Shown piece after piece: positions 24,821 to 34,735 of a stretch of 64,000 nt of DNA. The notes under the pieces were generated by a model. That model did no database searches. It was not told the origin of the DNA and worked only from the letters and a program-made list of their open reading frames with translations. The stretch comes from Soonwooa sp023440705 (lineage in GTDB: Bacteria; Bacteroidota; Bacteroidia; Flavobacteriales; Weeksellaceae), in assembly GCA_023440705.1 (NCBI GenBank), contig JAEXRP010000003.1, forward strand, positions 62,001 through 126,000. Reading direction: 5' to 3'. Position 1 is the stretch's first letter. Each line of letters opens with the position of its first letter. Made by a program: the position numbers and the translations under genes.

Positions 24821-27742
24821 TTATTCTTTTATAAACTTGACAACCGTAGTTTTTTTTCCGATAAGTTCTAGATAGTAAATACCTTTTGGTAGAGATTTAA
24901 CTTCGATCCTATCATTTTTTATGTTTTGAGTTAGAACCAATTTTGCTGTAGCGTCATAAACCTTGGCTTTATTATAATCCTTATTGTCTTTAATATTTAT
25001 GAAGTCCACAGTTGGATTAGGATAGATTATTGTAGTATTTCTAGATTCTAAACTTGCTAATTGTTTTTCTTCAAGACTTAGTAAAACGACATTATAGCCG
25101 TTTCTATTGTCAACAATGGCTTCTGAAATGTTATTTTGGAATGTTGTACCAGAAAGTCTAATATTATCCATTGCATCAATGTTAATTTTAAACCCTCGGT
25201 CGTGATTTCCTAATTTTTTGTAAGTTATAAGATTAGAATCTTTGTCAAGTTTTAATACTACATTTTCATAATAGACTGTTGAAGGGAAATCTATTTCTGT
25301 ATTTTGATATTTGATTTTTTTAGCCCAAGCATGTGATATATAGATGTTATTTTTAGAATCTACATCAACTACTTTACCTTGTATATTCGTTATGACATTA
25401 GAGCTTGGTATAATCGGTTTAGACCAAATGATATTTGCATTTTTGTCAATCTTTGTGATAATGTTGGCATATTTGATATCTGGATTGTACGGGTTGTTAA
25501 AGCTTTGATTGTCTAATGTGGTTGCTTGGCGGGTATAACCAAATAATATTTGCCCATCGCTAGTCAATTTTGTGTCTAAAACGAAATGAGGAATCCCGAA
25601 CGAAATGATTGTCGTAGGACTGAGATTCTTTAAAGAAACAAGGTTTCCGTTTTGATCCATATTCATTTTAATAGTTTGTGGCAAATTTTTATCAGCATTT
25701 ACTGAAAAATTATCAAAAGTAAAATTTGAAGTTGATGTTTCAGCATTAAGAATAATGTTAGCTTGATTTTGGCTATCAAATTCTACAAAGATCTTGGAAA
25801 GAAGTGTGTACGGGTATTTTTTTAGAAACTTAAAATCTCCATCAGCGTTGAGTTTCAAAATAAAAAAATTAGAATCTAGGGCTGTATTTCCTTCACCTAA
25901 ATCTATTAAATGTCCATCGTAATTGAATTTTCCTGTACCATGTCCTGTTACCCACGCATTTCCTATGTTATCATAATTAACACTCAAGTCCCGAATAGTA
26001 TTATCTGATTTTTTCTTTTCTGGATCTAAAGCATTTTGCCATAGTAAGCGTCCTTCTTTACTAACTTTAAAAATTAATGTTTTGTCGCTAAAACGGAAGT
26101 TACCAAACTCAGGACCATTTATTTCGCAATAGTTTTGAGTTGGATAATAGCTATTATAGCATTCCGCAACAATAAGACTTTCTTCAGCATTATTAACATC
26201 AATTCGATTGGCAAATGCTGTAAGTAGATTTTGATTATCTGGTTTATAATTAGTTGTATTGTCCATGCTAAGATACCAGTCCAACTGTTGGTTCTCCTTA
26301 ATCTTTGCAAGTTGGGTGGATCGATTTGGCTGGTAGATATCTTCACCAAAATAGTTGGCGATATTTCTAGAACCATCGGTGCTGATGAAGATAGATTTGT
26401 TTTTCGTAAGAAGAGTCTCTGCGTTTTCTATGTACCCGTAGTTACTGTCTACAAGATAAGTTTTCAATAACTTGTCAAAGTTATTGTTTTCGAGTGTATA
26501 TATTTTAAGATCACCAGGATGTGTCGTTATATATTCGACATTATTAATGTTTTTATAATTTGTTAAATAATTGCTTTCATAATAATGTTTTGTTTGGAAA
26601 ATACCATTACTGTCTAATTCTATTAATGCCTTATTGTTAAAAGAATAAGTTGAATTATTAAAAGTGATTTTGTAAGGCCCATCAATAGGATATTTTAAAT
26701 AAAAATTACTGTTATCTTTTTCTATTAATTGTACTTGATCATAGCTATTAAAATAGGGCTTGTCTGTTTCATTAACAGAAAGCCATTCAAGATTTGTAAA
26801 GCTGCTGTTAACTTTCCCTAGACATATCTTCGAGGTATATTTATTGTTTGTAACAGATTGTAATACTTGGTTATTTCCTAATAGATTAAAAGCTGTAGCA
26901 GTAGTATAAACTAAAAAAGTTACATTTTGATGATTATCAATGTAAAAATCATTAAACTTAAATTCGCCGAAGCTTGTGTCGCTGGCTTGTTTTTTTATTT
27001 TAAGACTGTTTTGAAGTTTGAATTCCTTATCAAGTGCTAAAATGTAAATATCATTATTGAATTCTTGTCCATCAAATACAGCCGAACCAAAATTGATTCC
27101 ACTAGCAAATAGTTTCTCATTTTTACTTTTTAAAGAGTGTATACTTAAAGGCAAGACCTTTTCTTCTATAGTTTCACCTGTTCTACGGTTTAGTTTTGTT
27201 AAAACCTTACTGTTGGCAATATTATAGATGTAGTCTTCTGTAGATACAGTCATTTGTTTGCTAAATGTGGTATTGTCTGGTAGATTCTTAACCCATATTA
27301 TATTACCACTTGTATCAAAATTTATTAATACTCCAGAACCATTTTCAATTGTATCAAATGTGTTGTTACCAATGGTTACTTTTCCTATGAAAGCGAAATA
27401 AACAAAAATATTATTATACTGATCATTATAAACAGAGAGATTAAAAACGTTTGTTCCTTTCGATGTCGTAAAAACTTTTAACCAATCTTTTTCGAAAGAT
27501 CCTTTTTTTGTTTTGTATATGAAAACAGAATTATTATTAGAGTTGATGTTTTGATTGTCTATATAAAAGTTACCATTTGCAATACCTAACGAATAATGAT
27601 TTCCATTCTCATCAAAAGTAGAACTCAAAATTTGTCCTCCACCAAAAGTATTAGCTTCTTGTATTGTTCGAACTTCGTAAGCATTTTGAGAAAATAAAAA
27701 AGAAGTTAAAATAAGAGTAAATAATAGATGAATTTTTTTCAT
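24821..27742 (-). CDS. Large T9SS type A cargo protein with beta-propeller-like repeats
   Basis: 973 residues. Signal peptide to FLFSQN; many repeating strands with patterns such as GNIIWVKNLPD, GRLLWQNALDPE, GNLVSLKNLSP and NANIIWSKPI, spaced like SBBP/PQQ-type propeller blades. The C-terminal ~70 residues form a type A T9SS sorting domain (IYPNPTVDFINI ... GIYYLELIGKKTTVVKFIKE). Likely a surface-exposed or secreted protein; binding target unknown. It is flanked by two near-identical terminator sequences. Confidence 0.85.
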   Translation of the reverse strand: MKKIHLLFTLILTSFLFSQNAYEVRTIQEANTFGGGQILSSTFDENGNHYSLGIANGNFYIDNQNINSNNNSVFIYKTKKGSFEKDWLKVFTTSKGTNVFNLSVYNDQYNNIFVYFAFIGKVTIGNNTFDTIENGSGVLINFDTSGNIIWVKNLPDNTTFSKQMTVSTEDYIYNIANSKVLTKLNRRTGETIEEKVLPLSIHSLKSKNEKLFASGINFGSAVFDGQEFNNDIYILALDKEFKLQNSLKIKKQASDTSFGEFKFNDFYIDNHQNVTFLVYTTATAFNLLGNNQVLQSVTNNKYTSKICLGKVNSSFTNLEWLSVNETDKPYFNSYDQVQLIEKDNSNFYLKYPIDGPYKITFNNSTYSFNNKALIELDSNGIFQTKHYYESNYLTNYKNINNVEYITTHPGDLKIYTLENNNFDKLLKTYLVDSNYGYIENAETLLTKNKSIFISTDGSRNIANYFGEDIYQPNRSTQLAKIKENQQLDWYLSMDNTTNYKPDNQNLLTAFANRIDVNNAEESLIVAECYNSYYPTQNYCEINGPEFGNFRFSDKTLIFKVSKEGRLLWQNALDPEKKKSDNTIRDLSVNYDNIGNAWVTGHGTGKFNYDGHLIDLGEGNTALDSNFFILKLNADGDFKFLKKYPYTLLSKIFVEFDSQNQANIILNAETSTSNFTFDNFSVNADKNLPQTIKMNMDQNGNLVSLKNLSPTTIISFGIPHFVLDTKLTSDGQILFGYTRQATTLDNQSFNNPYNPDIKYANIITKIDKNANIIWSKPIIPSSNVITNIQGKVVDVDSKNNIYISHAWAKKIKYQNTEIDFPSTVYYENVVLKLDKDSNLITYKKLGNHDRGFKINIDAMDNIRLSGTTFQNNISEAIVDNRNGYNVVLLSLEEKQLASLESRNTTIIYPNPTVDFINIKDNKDYNKAKVYDATAKLVLTQNIKNDRIEVKSLPKGIYYLELIGKKTTVVKFIKE

Positions 27743-27773
27743 ATAGTTTTATTATTTTGCGAATATAACAAAA

Positions 27774-27802
27774 AAAACCTCACCGATTTCGATGAGGTTT
27801 TT
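27774..27802 (-). terminator. Terminator of icmF
   Basis: Hairpin AAAACCTCA...TGAGGTTTT with an A-run on its left (a T-run on the minus strand). Direct-repeat partner of 24776-24804. Confidence 0.8.
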
Positions 27803-27856
27803 ATGATAATTAACTATTTGAGCAGTTAGTAGTCTAAATCGGCTGCGACCCTGTCG

Positions 27857-30800
27857 TTACATATTTCTTCTGTACTTACCACCCACTTCAAAAAGAGCGT
27901 TGGTAATTTGACCAAGAGAACAATATTTCACCGCATCCATCATCACTTCGAATAAGTTTTGTTGGTTTATTGCAGCGTGCTGAAGTGTTTTAAGTGCTTC
28001 CGCAGATTTGTCGTCGTTGGCATTTTGGAAGTTGTGCAAATTCTCGATTTGAGCTTGCTTTTCTTCCTCAGTCGAACGGATAACCTCGCCTGGGCGAACC
28101 GTTGGCGAACCATCTTTTCCAAGGAAGGTGTTCACGCCGATAATTGGATATTCACCCGTATGTTTTAGCCATTCGTAATGCATCGATTCTTCTTGGATTT
28201 TCGAACGTTGATACATTGTTTCCATTGCACCAAGAACGCCACCTCTTTCCGTAATTCTGTCGAATTCTGCATAAACAGCTTCTTCAACTAAATCCGTCAG
28301 TTCTTCAATAATAAAAGAACCTTGAAGTGGATTTTCGTTTTTCGCCAAACCTAATTCTTTGTTGATAATCAACTGAATTGCCATCGCACGTCTTACAGAT
28401 TCTTCCGTTGGCGTGGTAATCGCCTCGTCATACGCATTCGTGTGAAGCGAGTTACAGTTATCATAAATCGCATACAAAGCTTGAAGCGTCGTTCTGATAT
28501 CGTTAAAATCAATTTCTTGTGCGTGAAGAGAACGACCCGACGTTTGGATATGATATTTCAACATCTGAGAACGCTCATCAGCTCCATATTTAAACTTCAT
28601 GGCTTTTGCCCAAAGTCTTCTTGCCACACGTCCAATCACCGAATATTCTGGGTCGATACCGTTGGAGAAGAAGAATGAAAGGTTCGGCGCGAAATCGTTG
28701 ATATCCATTCCGCGAGACAAATAATATTCCACATACGTGAAACCATTTGCCAACGTAAATGCCAACTGCGAAATAGGATTTGCTCCCGCTTCCGCGATGT
28801 GATAACCAGAAATTGAAACCGAGTAGAAGTTTCTTACTTTATTCTTAATGAAATATTCCTGAACGTCACCCATTAATCTCAGCGCAAATTCTGTTGAGAA
28901 AATACACGTATTTTGAGCCTGATCTTCCTTCAAAATATCAGCTTGAACTGTTCCACGAACTGTCGCAATGGTTTCAGCTTTAATTTTAGCATAAACATCT
29001 GCAGGAACCACTTCGTCGCCCGTTAAACCTAATAATTTCAGTCCAAGACCGTTGTTAGATGGTGGCAATTCGCCGTTATATTCTGGACGTTTCAGACCTT
29101 TAGCATCGAATTTTGCTTTTAAAGCTTCTTCAATTTTAGCTTCAAGACCGTTTTGTTCCAAATACTTCTCAACATTTTGATCGATGGCTGCATTCATGAA
29201 AAACGCCAACAACATTGGAGCAGGACCATTAATTGTCATTGAAACCGAAGTCAAAGCATTAATTAAATCAAATCCTGAATATAATTTTTTGGCATCATCC
29301 AAAGTTGCAATCGAAACCCCAGCGTTCCCAATTTTACCATAAATATCTGGTGGTAAAGCAGGATCTTGACCGTAAAGCGTCACCGAGTCAAACGCTGTTG
29401 ACAAACGTTTTGCAGGCATTTCCGCAGAAACATAATGGAAACGTCTGTTGGTTCTTTCTGGACCACCTTCACCCGCGAACATTCTCGTTGGATCTTCACC
29501 CGTTCTTTTAAAAGGATAAATTCCAGCCGTGTAAGGGAAACTTCCTGGAAGGTTTTCTTGACCTTTCCAAGCAATTAAATCGCCCCAATCGTGGTATTTT
29601 GGAAGTGCAATTTTCGGAATTTTAAGATGAGATAAAGATTCTGTTGAGGTTTCAACTTTAATTTCTTTTCCTCTTACGAAATATGAATAAAACTCCTCAT
29701 GGAAAGCCTTTTTCGTGTCATCCCAAGTTTTTAGGAAGTCGATATTTTCTTGTTGAAGTTCTTTTTCAGCTTTTACATATTCAGCATCTAAAACTTCATT
29801 TTGAATTAAATTTTTAACACCATCAATATGGTACATTTTACGAGCCAAATCAGCTTGTTTCAAAACTTGTTGGTCGTATTGTGTGTTGTTTTCAACGATT
29901 TCAGAAAGATAACGAACTCTTTTCCCTGGAATAATCGTAGTATCGCTCGTAATTTCTTGCTCTAAAAACTCTTGAAGACCAGTTGAACTAAATTTTTCGT
30001 TTACTTTTTTAACCAAAGTATTGAATAATTCGGTTGTTCCATGATCGTTGAACTGAGATGCTTTTGTAGCGAAAACTGGCATTTCGTCCAATTGACTTTC
30101 CCATAGCAAATGGTTTCTTTGGAACTGCTTTCTTACCGCTTGCAGGGCATCCAAAGCACCACGTTTATCGGATTTGTTTAAAGCAATTAAATCGGCATAA
30201 TCCAACATGTCGATTTTCTCCAATTGCGTTGAAGCACCGTATTCAGGCGTCATCACGTACATTGAAACATCTGCAATATCCGAAACTTCCGAACCTGATT
30301 GACCAATACCCGAAGTTTCCAAAATAATAACATCAGGATGAGCCAATTTTAAAACATTTAAAGCGGTATGAACGAAAGGCGAAACCGAAACATTGTTCTC
30401 ACGCGTCGCCATCGAACGCATAAATACGCGAGGATCGTTGATGGAATTCATACGAATTCTGTCACCCAAAAGCGCACCACCTGTCTTCTTTTTAGAAGGG
30501 TCGATTGAAATAATCGCAATTTTTTTATCTGGATTTGAACGCAAGAAACGTCTCACCAATTCGTCTGTTAATGAAGATTTACCTGCACCACCAGTACCTG
30601 TAATCCCCACAATCGGAATATTTAGATCTTTAGCTTTATCGTTGATTGCTGCGACCAATTCTGGCTTTTCGTCAGAGAAATTTTCAACCGCAGAGATGAT
30701 TTGGGCCAACTTCGCTGAATCTTCAAATTTTAAATCTTCAACATCAGCAGCCGTAATTTTTTCACCTGTTGCGAAGTCTGATCTTTTCACCAAATCATCA

Positions 30801-31204
30801 ATCATTCCTTGAAGTCCAAGCTCGCGACCATCGTCTGGTGAATAAATTCTGTCCACACCGTAATCCATCAAGTCCTTGATTTCTTCGGGAAGAATTACAC
30901 CGCCACCACCACCAAAAATCTTGATTTGCGGTGAGTTTTTCTCTCTCAAAAGATCATAAATGTACTTGAAATACTCGTTGTGACCACCTTGATAAGACGT
31001 CAATGCAATGGCGTTAGCATCTTCCTGAATCGCAGTGTTTACCACTTCCTCAGCAGATTTGTCGTGTCCGAGGTGGATAACTTCGCATCCCGAACCTTGG
31101 ATCACACGACGCATAATATTAATCGCTGCATCGTGCCCATCGAAAAGCGCCGCTGCAGTTACAATTCTAACCTTATTGTTAGTGGTATATTTTTGGTTTT
31201 CCAT
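27857..31204 (-). CDS. icmF: Fused isobutyryl-CoA mutase (IcmF)
   Basis: 1115 residues from the ATG at 31204. Domains in order: a B12-binding domain with FDGHDAAIN (cobalt-ligand His 24) at residues 1-140; a MeaI-type G-protein chaperone with Walker A GTGGAGKSS at about 204-211 and the LNKSDKRG guanine motif; and the TIM-barrel mutase catalytic domain (IPKIALPKYHDWG ... YPFKRTGEDPTRMFAGEGGPERTN). It interconverts isobutyryl-CoA and n-butyryl-CoA and often isovaleryl/pivalyl-CoA. A longer frame opens at a TTG (31225), but that TTG is part of the -7 promoter box, so the ATG is chosen. Confidence 0.96.
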   Translation of the reverse strand: MENQKYTTNNKVRIVTAAALFDGHDAAINIMRRVIQGSGCEVIHLGHDKSAEEVVNTAIQEDANAIALTSYQGGHNEYFKYIYDLLREKNSPQIKIFGGGGGVILPEEIKDLMDYGVDRIYSPDDGRELGLQGMIDDLVKRSDFATGEKITAADVEDLKFEDSAKLAQIISAVENFSDEKPELVAAINDKAKDLNIPIVGITGTGGAGKSSLTDELVRRFLRSNPDKKIAIISIDPSKKKTGGALLGDRIRMNSINDPRVFMRSMATRENNVSVSPFVHTALNVLKLAHPDVIILETSGIGQSGSEVSDIADVSMYVMTPEYGASTQLEKIDMLDYADLIALNKSDKRGALDALQAVRKQFQRNHLLWESQLDEMPVFATKASQFNDHGTTELFNTLVKKVNEKFSSTGLQEFLEQEITSDTTIIPGKRVRYLSEIVENNTQYDQQVLKQADLARKMYHIDGVKNLIQNEVLDAEYVKAEKELQQENIDFLKTWDDTKKAFHEEFYSYFVRGKEIKVETSTESLSHLKIPKIALPKYHDWGDLIAWKGQENLPGSFPYTAGIYPFKRTGEDPTRMFAGEGGPERTNRRFHYVSAEMPAKRLSTAFDSVTLYGQDPALPPDIYGKIGNAGVSIATLDDAKKLYSGFDLINALTSVSMTINGPAPMLLAFFMNAAIDQNVEKYLEQNGLEAKIEEALKAKFDAKGLKRPEYNGELPPSNNGLGLKLLGLTGDEVVPADVYAKIKAETIATVRGTVQADILKEDQAQNTCIFSTEFALRLMGDVQEYFIKNKVRNFYSVSISGYHIAEAGANPISQLAFTLANGFTYVEYYLSRGMDINDFAPNLSFFFSNGIDPEYSVIGRVARRLWAKAMKFKYGADERSQMLKYHIQTSGRSLHAQEIDFNDIRTTLQALYAIYDNCNSLHTNAYDEAITTPTEESVRRAMAIQLIINKELGLAKNENPLQGSFIIEELTDLVEEAVYAEFDRITERGGVLGAMETMYQRSKIQEESMHYEWLKHTGEYPIIGVNTFLGKDGSPTVRPGEVIRSTEEEKQAQIENLHNFQNANDDKSAEALKTLQHAAINQQNLFEVMMDAVKYCSLGQITNALFEVGGKYRRNM

Positions 31205-31222
31205 ATTCAATTTAGTAACCTT

Positions 31223-31254
31223 CAAATATAATGATTTCGACTGATTTATTCAAA
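31223..31254 (-). promoter_or_regulatory. icmF promoter
   Basis: On the minus strand: TTTG (31254-31251), a 20-bp spacer, TATATTTG (31230-31223). The predicted transcript starts about 15 nt before the ATG. Confidence 0.75.
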
Positions 31255-31347
31255 GCATAAAAAAGCGTGAAGATATTGTTAAAGTTGTAAGCTTTCTTTT
31301 AAGAATCGATGTTTATTCACTATTTTTATCACGCAAAAAAATAAATT

Positions 31348-32874
31348 ATGAAAAAGTTATTACTCTCGGCTTTTTTTGCCGTTAGTTTCAGTATTTCTGT
31401 ATTTGGGCAAGAGATTACTTACTTCGATGAAGATTGGCAGCCAACTAAGAAAGAAAATATGAGCTATTATCGTGAAGCTTATAAGCAAGGTCAAGAAACT
31501 TTAATCAAAGATTTTTACAAAAACGGAACCTTACAAATGGAAGGCACGGCTATTGATCCAACGCCTGGATCTGAAGTCTATAACGGGAAAGTGACTTGGT
31601 ATTATCCAGATGGAAAGCCGCAAAGCATCACCGAATTTAAAAATGGAGAAATATCGGGTATGTCCAAAGGTTATGATACCAAAGGTCGTTTGATAGAAGA
31701 TATTGTCTTTAGTGGAGAAGGCACAATGACTGGTAAACATTATAGTTATAGCGATAAAGAACTCGAGACCGAATATAATAGTGTGACCGAATTTAAAAAC
31801 GGTGACGTTGTGTATTCTCGTGTTTTTTTGAGTGAAGAAAATCCGATGGGTTATGAGTCTTTTTATAAAGATGGCAATGAAACCGAAACAAAGTTTTATG
31901 GGCCTAAAGGTAAGCTTATTGGTAGTCGAAAAATGGATGCCGATTATAAAATAAAAGGTATTGATGTCTCGTTTGCTTACAATCCTTTCAGAATTAGCCG
32001 TGTTGATCAATATGATAAAAATGGCGAGATAAAATCTTACGAACTCTATTATATAACTGGCGAAAAAGCGCAAGAATATTCTAAAAAAAATAAAGAAGCC
32101 AGTAAGATTACTTTTAATAAAGAAGGAAAACAAATTGCAAAAGTTAATTATAAAACTAATCCTGACTTAAGCTATTTGATGGAGTATTCGGGAGAGGATT
32201 ATACGTTTGGTTATGATAATGATGCTGTTGCGACGATTAGCGTTTATGACAATTTTAAAACCAAAAATCTTAAAAATTTTGATGAAGCAGGAAAATTAAA
32301 AGATGAAACGGTCTATGACGAGGACATGATCAAAGAAGTTATTTATTACAATCCCGACCAAAGTGTTAAGTCAAAATTAATCTACGTTGATGGAAGTCCT
32401 AGCGATGGCGAAATGTATGATAATAATGTAACATCCAAGTACGAAAAAGGGATTATGGTGTATTCTAAAGCGACTTATCCAGAGACAGGAAATACTGCTT
32501 ACGAATCTAAATATGATCCTGTTTTGAAAACATTTAATACTAATGTTTATGACGAAAACAAAAATTTAACCTATAGTTATAAGCGTTTTGAAGGCTCTTA
32601 TAATTTTAGTGGAGAAGTTACGCAGTACAAAAATGGTAAACAGATTTCTAAAGCCACTGTTAATGAAGGATTGCTAGTTCATGGCAAATTGCGATATAAA
32701 GACTATTATGGAGAAATCGAACAAGAGATAAAGGATAAGTGGTTGTATACTAGAAAATATACCGAGAAAGGCTTGATGTTTTCGGAGTCAAAAGAGCTTT
32801 TAAAAATCGAAGATGACGAATATTACCAACCAACTTCTTATATTTACGAAGAATTTTTGTTAGGTCGAAATTAG
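31348..32874 (+). CDS. Secreted YwqK/MORN-like repeat protein
   Basis: 508 residues. Signal peptide to SVFGQ. The mature protein is built of short two-strand repeats of the type NGxxxxxGxxxxGKxxxxYYPDGKxxxxxxFKNGE, as in MORN and YwqK-type repeats (for example around residues 60-110, 140-200 and 330-380). YwqK is annotated as an antitoxin in Bacillus, but in Bacteroidota these secreted repeat proteins have no known toxin partner. The stop is followed without a gap by the next gene, implying coupling. Confidence 0.75.
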   Translation: MKKLLLSAFFAVSFSISVFGQEITYFDEDWQPTKKENMSYYREAYKQGQETLIKDFYKNGTLQMEGTAIDPTPGSEVYNGKVTWYYPDGKPQSITEFKNGEISGMSKGYDTKGRLIEDIVFSGEGTMTGKHYSYSDKELETEYNSVTEFKNGDVVYSRVFLSEENPMGYESFYKDGNETETKFYGPKGKLIGSRKMDADYKIKGIDVSFAYNPFRISRVDQYDKNGEIKSYELYYITGEKAQEYSKKNKEASKITFNKEGKQIAKVNYKTNPDLSYLMEYSGEDYTFGYDNDAVATISVYDNFKTKNLKNFDEAGKLKDETVYDEDMIKEVIYYNPDQSVKSKLIYVDGSPSDGEMYDNNVTSKYEKGIMVYSKATYPETGNTAYESKYDPVLKTFNTNVYDENKNLTYSYKRFEGSYNFSGEVTQYKNGKQISKATVNEGLLVHGKLRYKDYYGEIEQEIKDKWLYTRKYTEKGLMFSESKELLKIEDDEYYQPTSYIYEEFLLGRN

Positions 32875-33207
32875 ATGAAGCGAGCACTTATATATTTAGT
32901 CGTAGGAACATTGTTGAGTTTCTTATTTCAGTATTTTTTATCGGGAACAGGCTTGCCAAAAGTAGATTTGTATTATGCATTTGCTTTTGGATTGGGTTGG
33001 GGAATGGCGTATTATGTTGATCGCCCAGACTGGGAACTTCCTAAAAAAATGGGATTTTCGTTAATAGGTGTCGTGTTATTGGTAGCGATTGGTTTTGCAT
33101 TTTTCAATTTTGAAATTGCGATTCCTTCTATTATTAGATTCTCGACGGTTTTTGTCGCTTATTACTTAATTGCAAGTTTCCGAGACAGCAAGTCATTACG
33201 ACAATAG
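32875..33207 (+). CDS. Small four-helix membrane protein
   Basis: 110 residues, about four hydrophobic helices (5-22, 30-46, 61-78, 84-102) with a conserved-looking DRPDWELPKK loop. Family not recognised. It begins at the base after the stop of the YwqK-like gene (TAG followed by ATG), so translation is probably by re-initiation. A terminator follows, defining a two-gene unit. Function unknown. Confidence 0.6.
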   Translation: MKRALIYLVVGTLLSFLFQYFLSGTGLPKVDLYYAFAFGLGWGMAYYVDRPDWELPKKMGFSLIGVVLLVAIGFAFFNFEIAIPSIIRFSTVFVAYYLIASFRDSKSLRQ

Positions 33208-33237
33208 GATTTAATTTTAATCATATTTAAAAAAAAG

Positions 33238-33276
33238 AAAGCGCCTCAATTTATTTTGAAGCGCTTTTTTGTTTAT
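33238..33276. terminator. Terminator between the membrane-protein and DUF3667 genes
   Basis: AAAGCGC...GCGCTTT stem (33238-33266) with a six-T tail; probably bidirectional. Confidence 0.75.
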
Positions 33277-33287
33277 TGAATATTGAA

Positions 33288-34427
33288 TTAATGCATCATA
33301 ATAAAACTAACAAGTCCAACTGCCATCACTAAAAAGGAGAAAGCAAAAGTATTTAGCAAAAATATAAACCATCCTATCAATATGCTAATAATGCCATGCG
33401 ATTTGTAAACGCGATGATGTGCGATAAAGAAATAGATACCGCTATAGATCATTAACAGGACTAGAAAGAAATTAACGACCTGTGCTAAAAATTCGTTAGT
33501 TCCCATAGCGCTGCTAAGTTTAATACCTAATCCAGCGATTAAAATCGTTAGTAGTAAAAACGAAAAATAATGCAGTGTAAAAATACCGTGATCGAAATAC
33601 CACCATTTTTTCTTGTTGTGGAAAATCCATAAAAAGAATGCAAAAATGGGAAGATAGATGAACAATGCCTTCGGTAGATTGTGGAAAGAGGTTTGCAAAA
33701 TTTTAGTATAGATTTCACCTTTTTTGACGCCTTGCTCTTTTAGTTCAAAATATTTATGCGCGAAAGCATCTTGTAGCCAAGATAAACCTGTGATTTTATT
33801 TTTTGTGCCTTTGTCATAATCCTCTTGTGTTTTGTAATCAAGAAAATTACCATCTTCGCCAATGCCATTGTCAGCATCAATTAATTCTTTCCAACTAAAA
33901 CTAACGTCTCCATCTATACTATTTTTATTAATGATTGTTCTTAGAGAATCAATTTTGTTATTAACAGTAGAGTCTGGGAGCAGCTTATTGTTATTACTTT
34001 TGATACTTTCTAACGCTTCCATTAAGATTTCACGTTTTGCTTGTGATTCTTTCTTTGCAGCGGTGGCTTCACTTTGTGTTTTGTACGGATTATGGGTGTT
34101 ATCAAAATGAATGGTTGGGAAAAACGCAAATACGAAAAATGTGATGAAACTGACAAAAATGTATAACTTAACTGGCGGTACGAATATTTGACGTTTGCCT
34201 TCTAGATAAGTGTTGGTGAGCTTTCCTGGTTTGAAAAGAAGATTCTTGATTGTTCCCCAGAATTGTCCGTCATAGTGTGTTAAATCCTCTATGAAATGAG
34301 TGAATAAAAAATGGAATGGCTGTCTTGTTTCTGTATTTTCTTGACCGCAATGTGGGCAAAATCTTTCTTCTACGTAATGTCCGCAATTAAGACAATCTTT
34401 CTCATGCCTGATTTTTCCGTGGCTCAT
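33288..34427 (-). CDS. DUF3667 zinc-ribbon membrane protein
   Basis: 379 residues. An N-terminal zinc ribbon with two CxxC pairs (CLNCG at 16-20 and CPHCG) leads into the DUF3667 signature HFIEDLTHYDGQFWGTIKNLLFKPGKLTNTYLEGKR and VPPVKLYIFVSF. About five membrane helices follow, with a long soluble loop between helices 1 and 2. DUF3667 is common in Bacteroidota and functionally undefined. TATATTTG (34457-34450, minus strand) is a plausible -7 box. Confidence 0.88.
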   Translation of the reverse strand: MSHGKIRHEKDCLNCGHYVEERFCPHCGQENTETRQPFHFLFTHFIEDLTHYDGQFWGTIKNLLFKPGKLTNTYLEGKRQIFVPPVKLYIFVSFITFFVFAFFPTIHFDNTHNPYKTQSEATAAKKESQAKREILMEALESIKSNNNKLLPDSTVNNKIDSLRTIINKNSIDGDVSFSWKELIDADNGIGEDGNFLDYKTQEDYDKGTKNKITGLSWLQDAFAHKYFELKEQGVKKGEIYTKILQTSFHNLPKALFIYLPIFAFFLWIFHNKKKWWYFDHGIFTLHYFSFLLLTILIAGLGIKLSSAMGTNEFLAQVVNFFLVLLMIYSGIYFFIAHHRVYKSHGIISILIGWFIFLLNTFAFSFLVMAVGLVSFIMMH

Positions 34428-34680
34428 AATGTGATGATGTTTTCAAGCACAAATATAATTTTTCTGTTCAAATGATATTTAGAAAAAATGATGAACGGTA
34501 AATGAATTTGTCTATTTTTTATGAAATTTTGTTTCTTTTAAATCCTATTTTGTTTTTAAAGTATTTCTAATATTAAATTTTATCCTTCAAAAAATGCTGA
34601 CAATTCATTATTTAAGGCGTAGAACGAGATAATAATTTTTAGAAATTTTGAAAAGGATTTTTTATTCCAAAAATATTACT

Positions 34681-34735
34681 TACCTTTGCACACCTTTTAT
34701 AGGGAAAAATTATGTTTAATCGTAAACGATAAATT
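34681..34735 (+). promoter_or_regulatory. rplM promoter -7 box and short leader
   Basis: TACCTTTG at 34681-34688 fits the -7 consensus; no clear TTG lies 19 bp upstream. The leader before the GTG start contains a small ATCG-TAAA-CGAT hairpin (34719-34730) just before the start codon, a candidate for control of initiation. The rest of the 308-bp gap is AT-rich and empty. Confidence 0.4.

Noticed and set aside
30393..30812. 139-codon open frame on the plus strand
   Set aside because: Antisense to the G-protein domain of icmF, with Ser-rich shadow composition.
31205..31225. TTG-started extension of icmF (seven extra residues)
   Set aside because: The TTG is the end of the -7 promoter box, so it would lie upstream of or at the transcript start.
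31531..32133. 200-codon open frame on the minus strand
   Set aside because: Fully antisense to the YwqK-like gene; its Phe/Ile-rich composition is what the reverse complement of a Lys/Asn/Tyr-rich gene yields.
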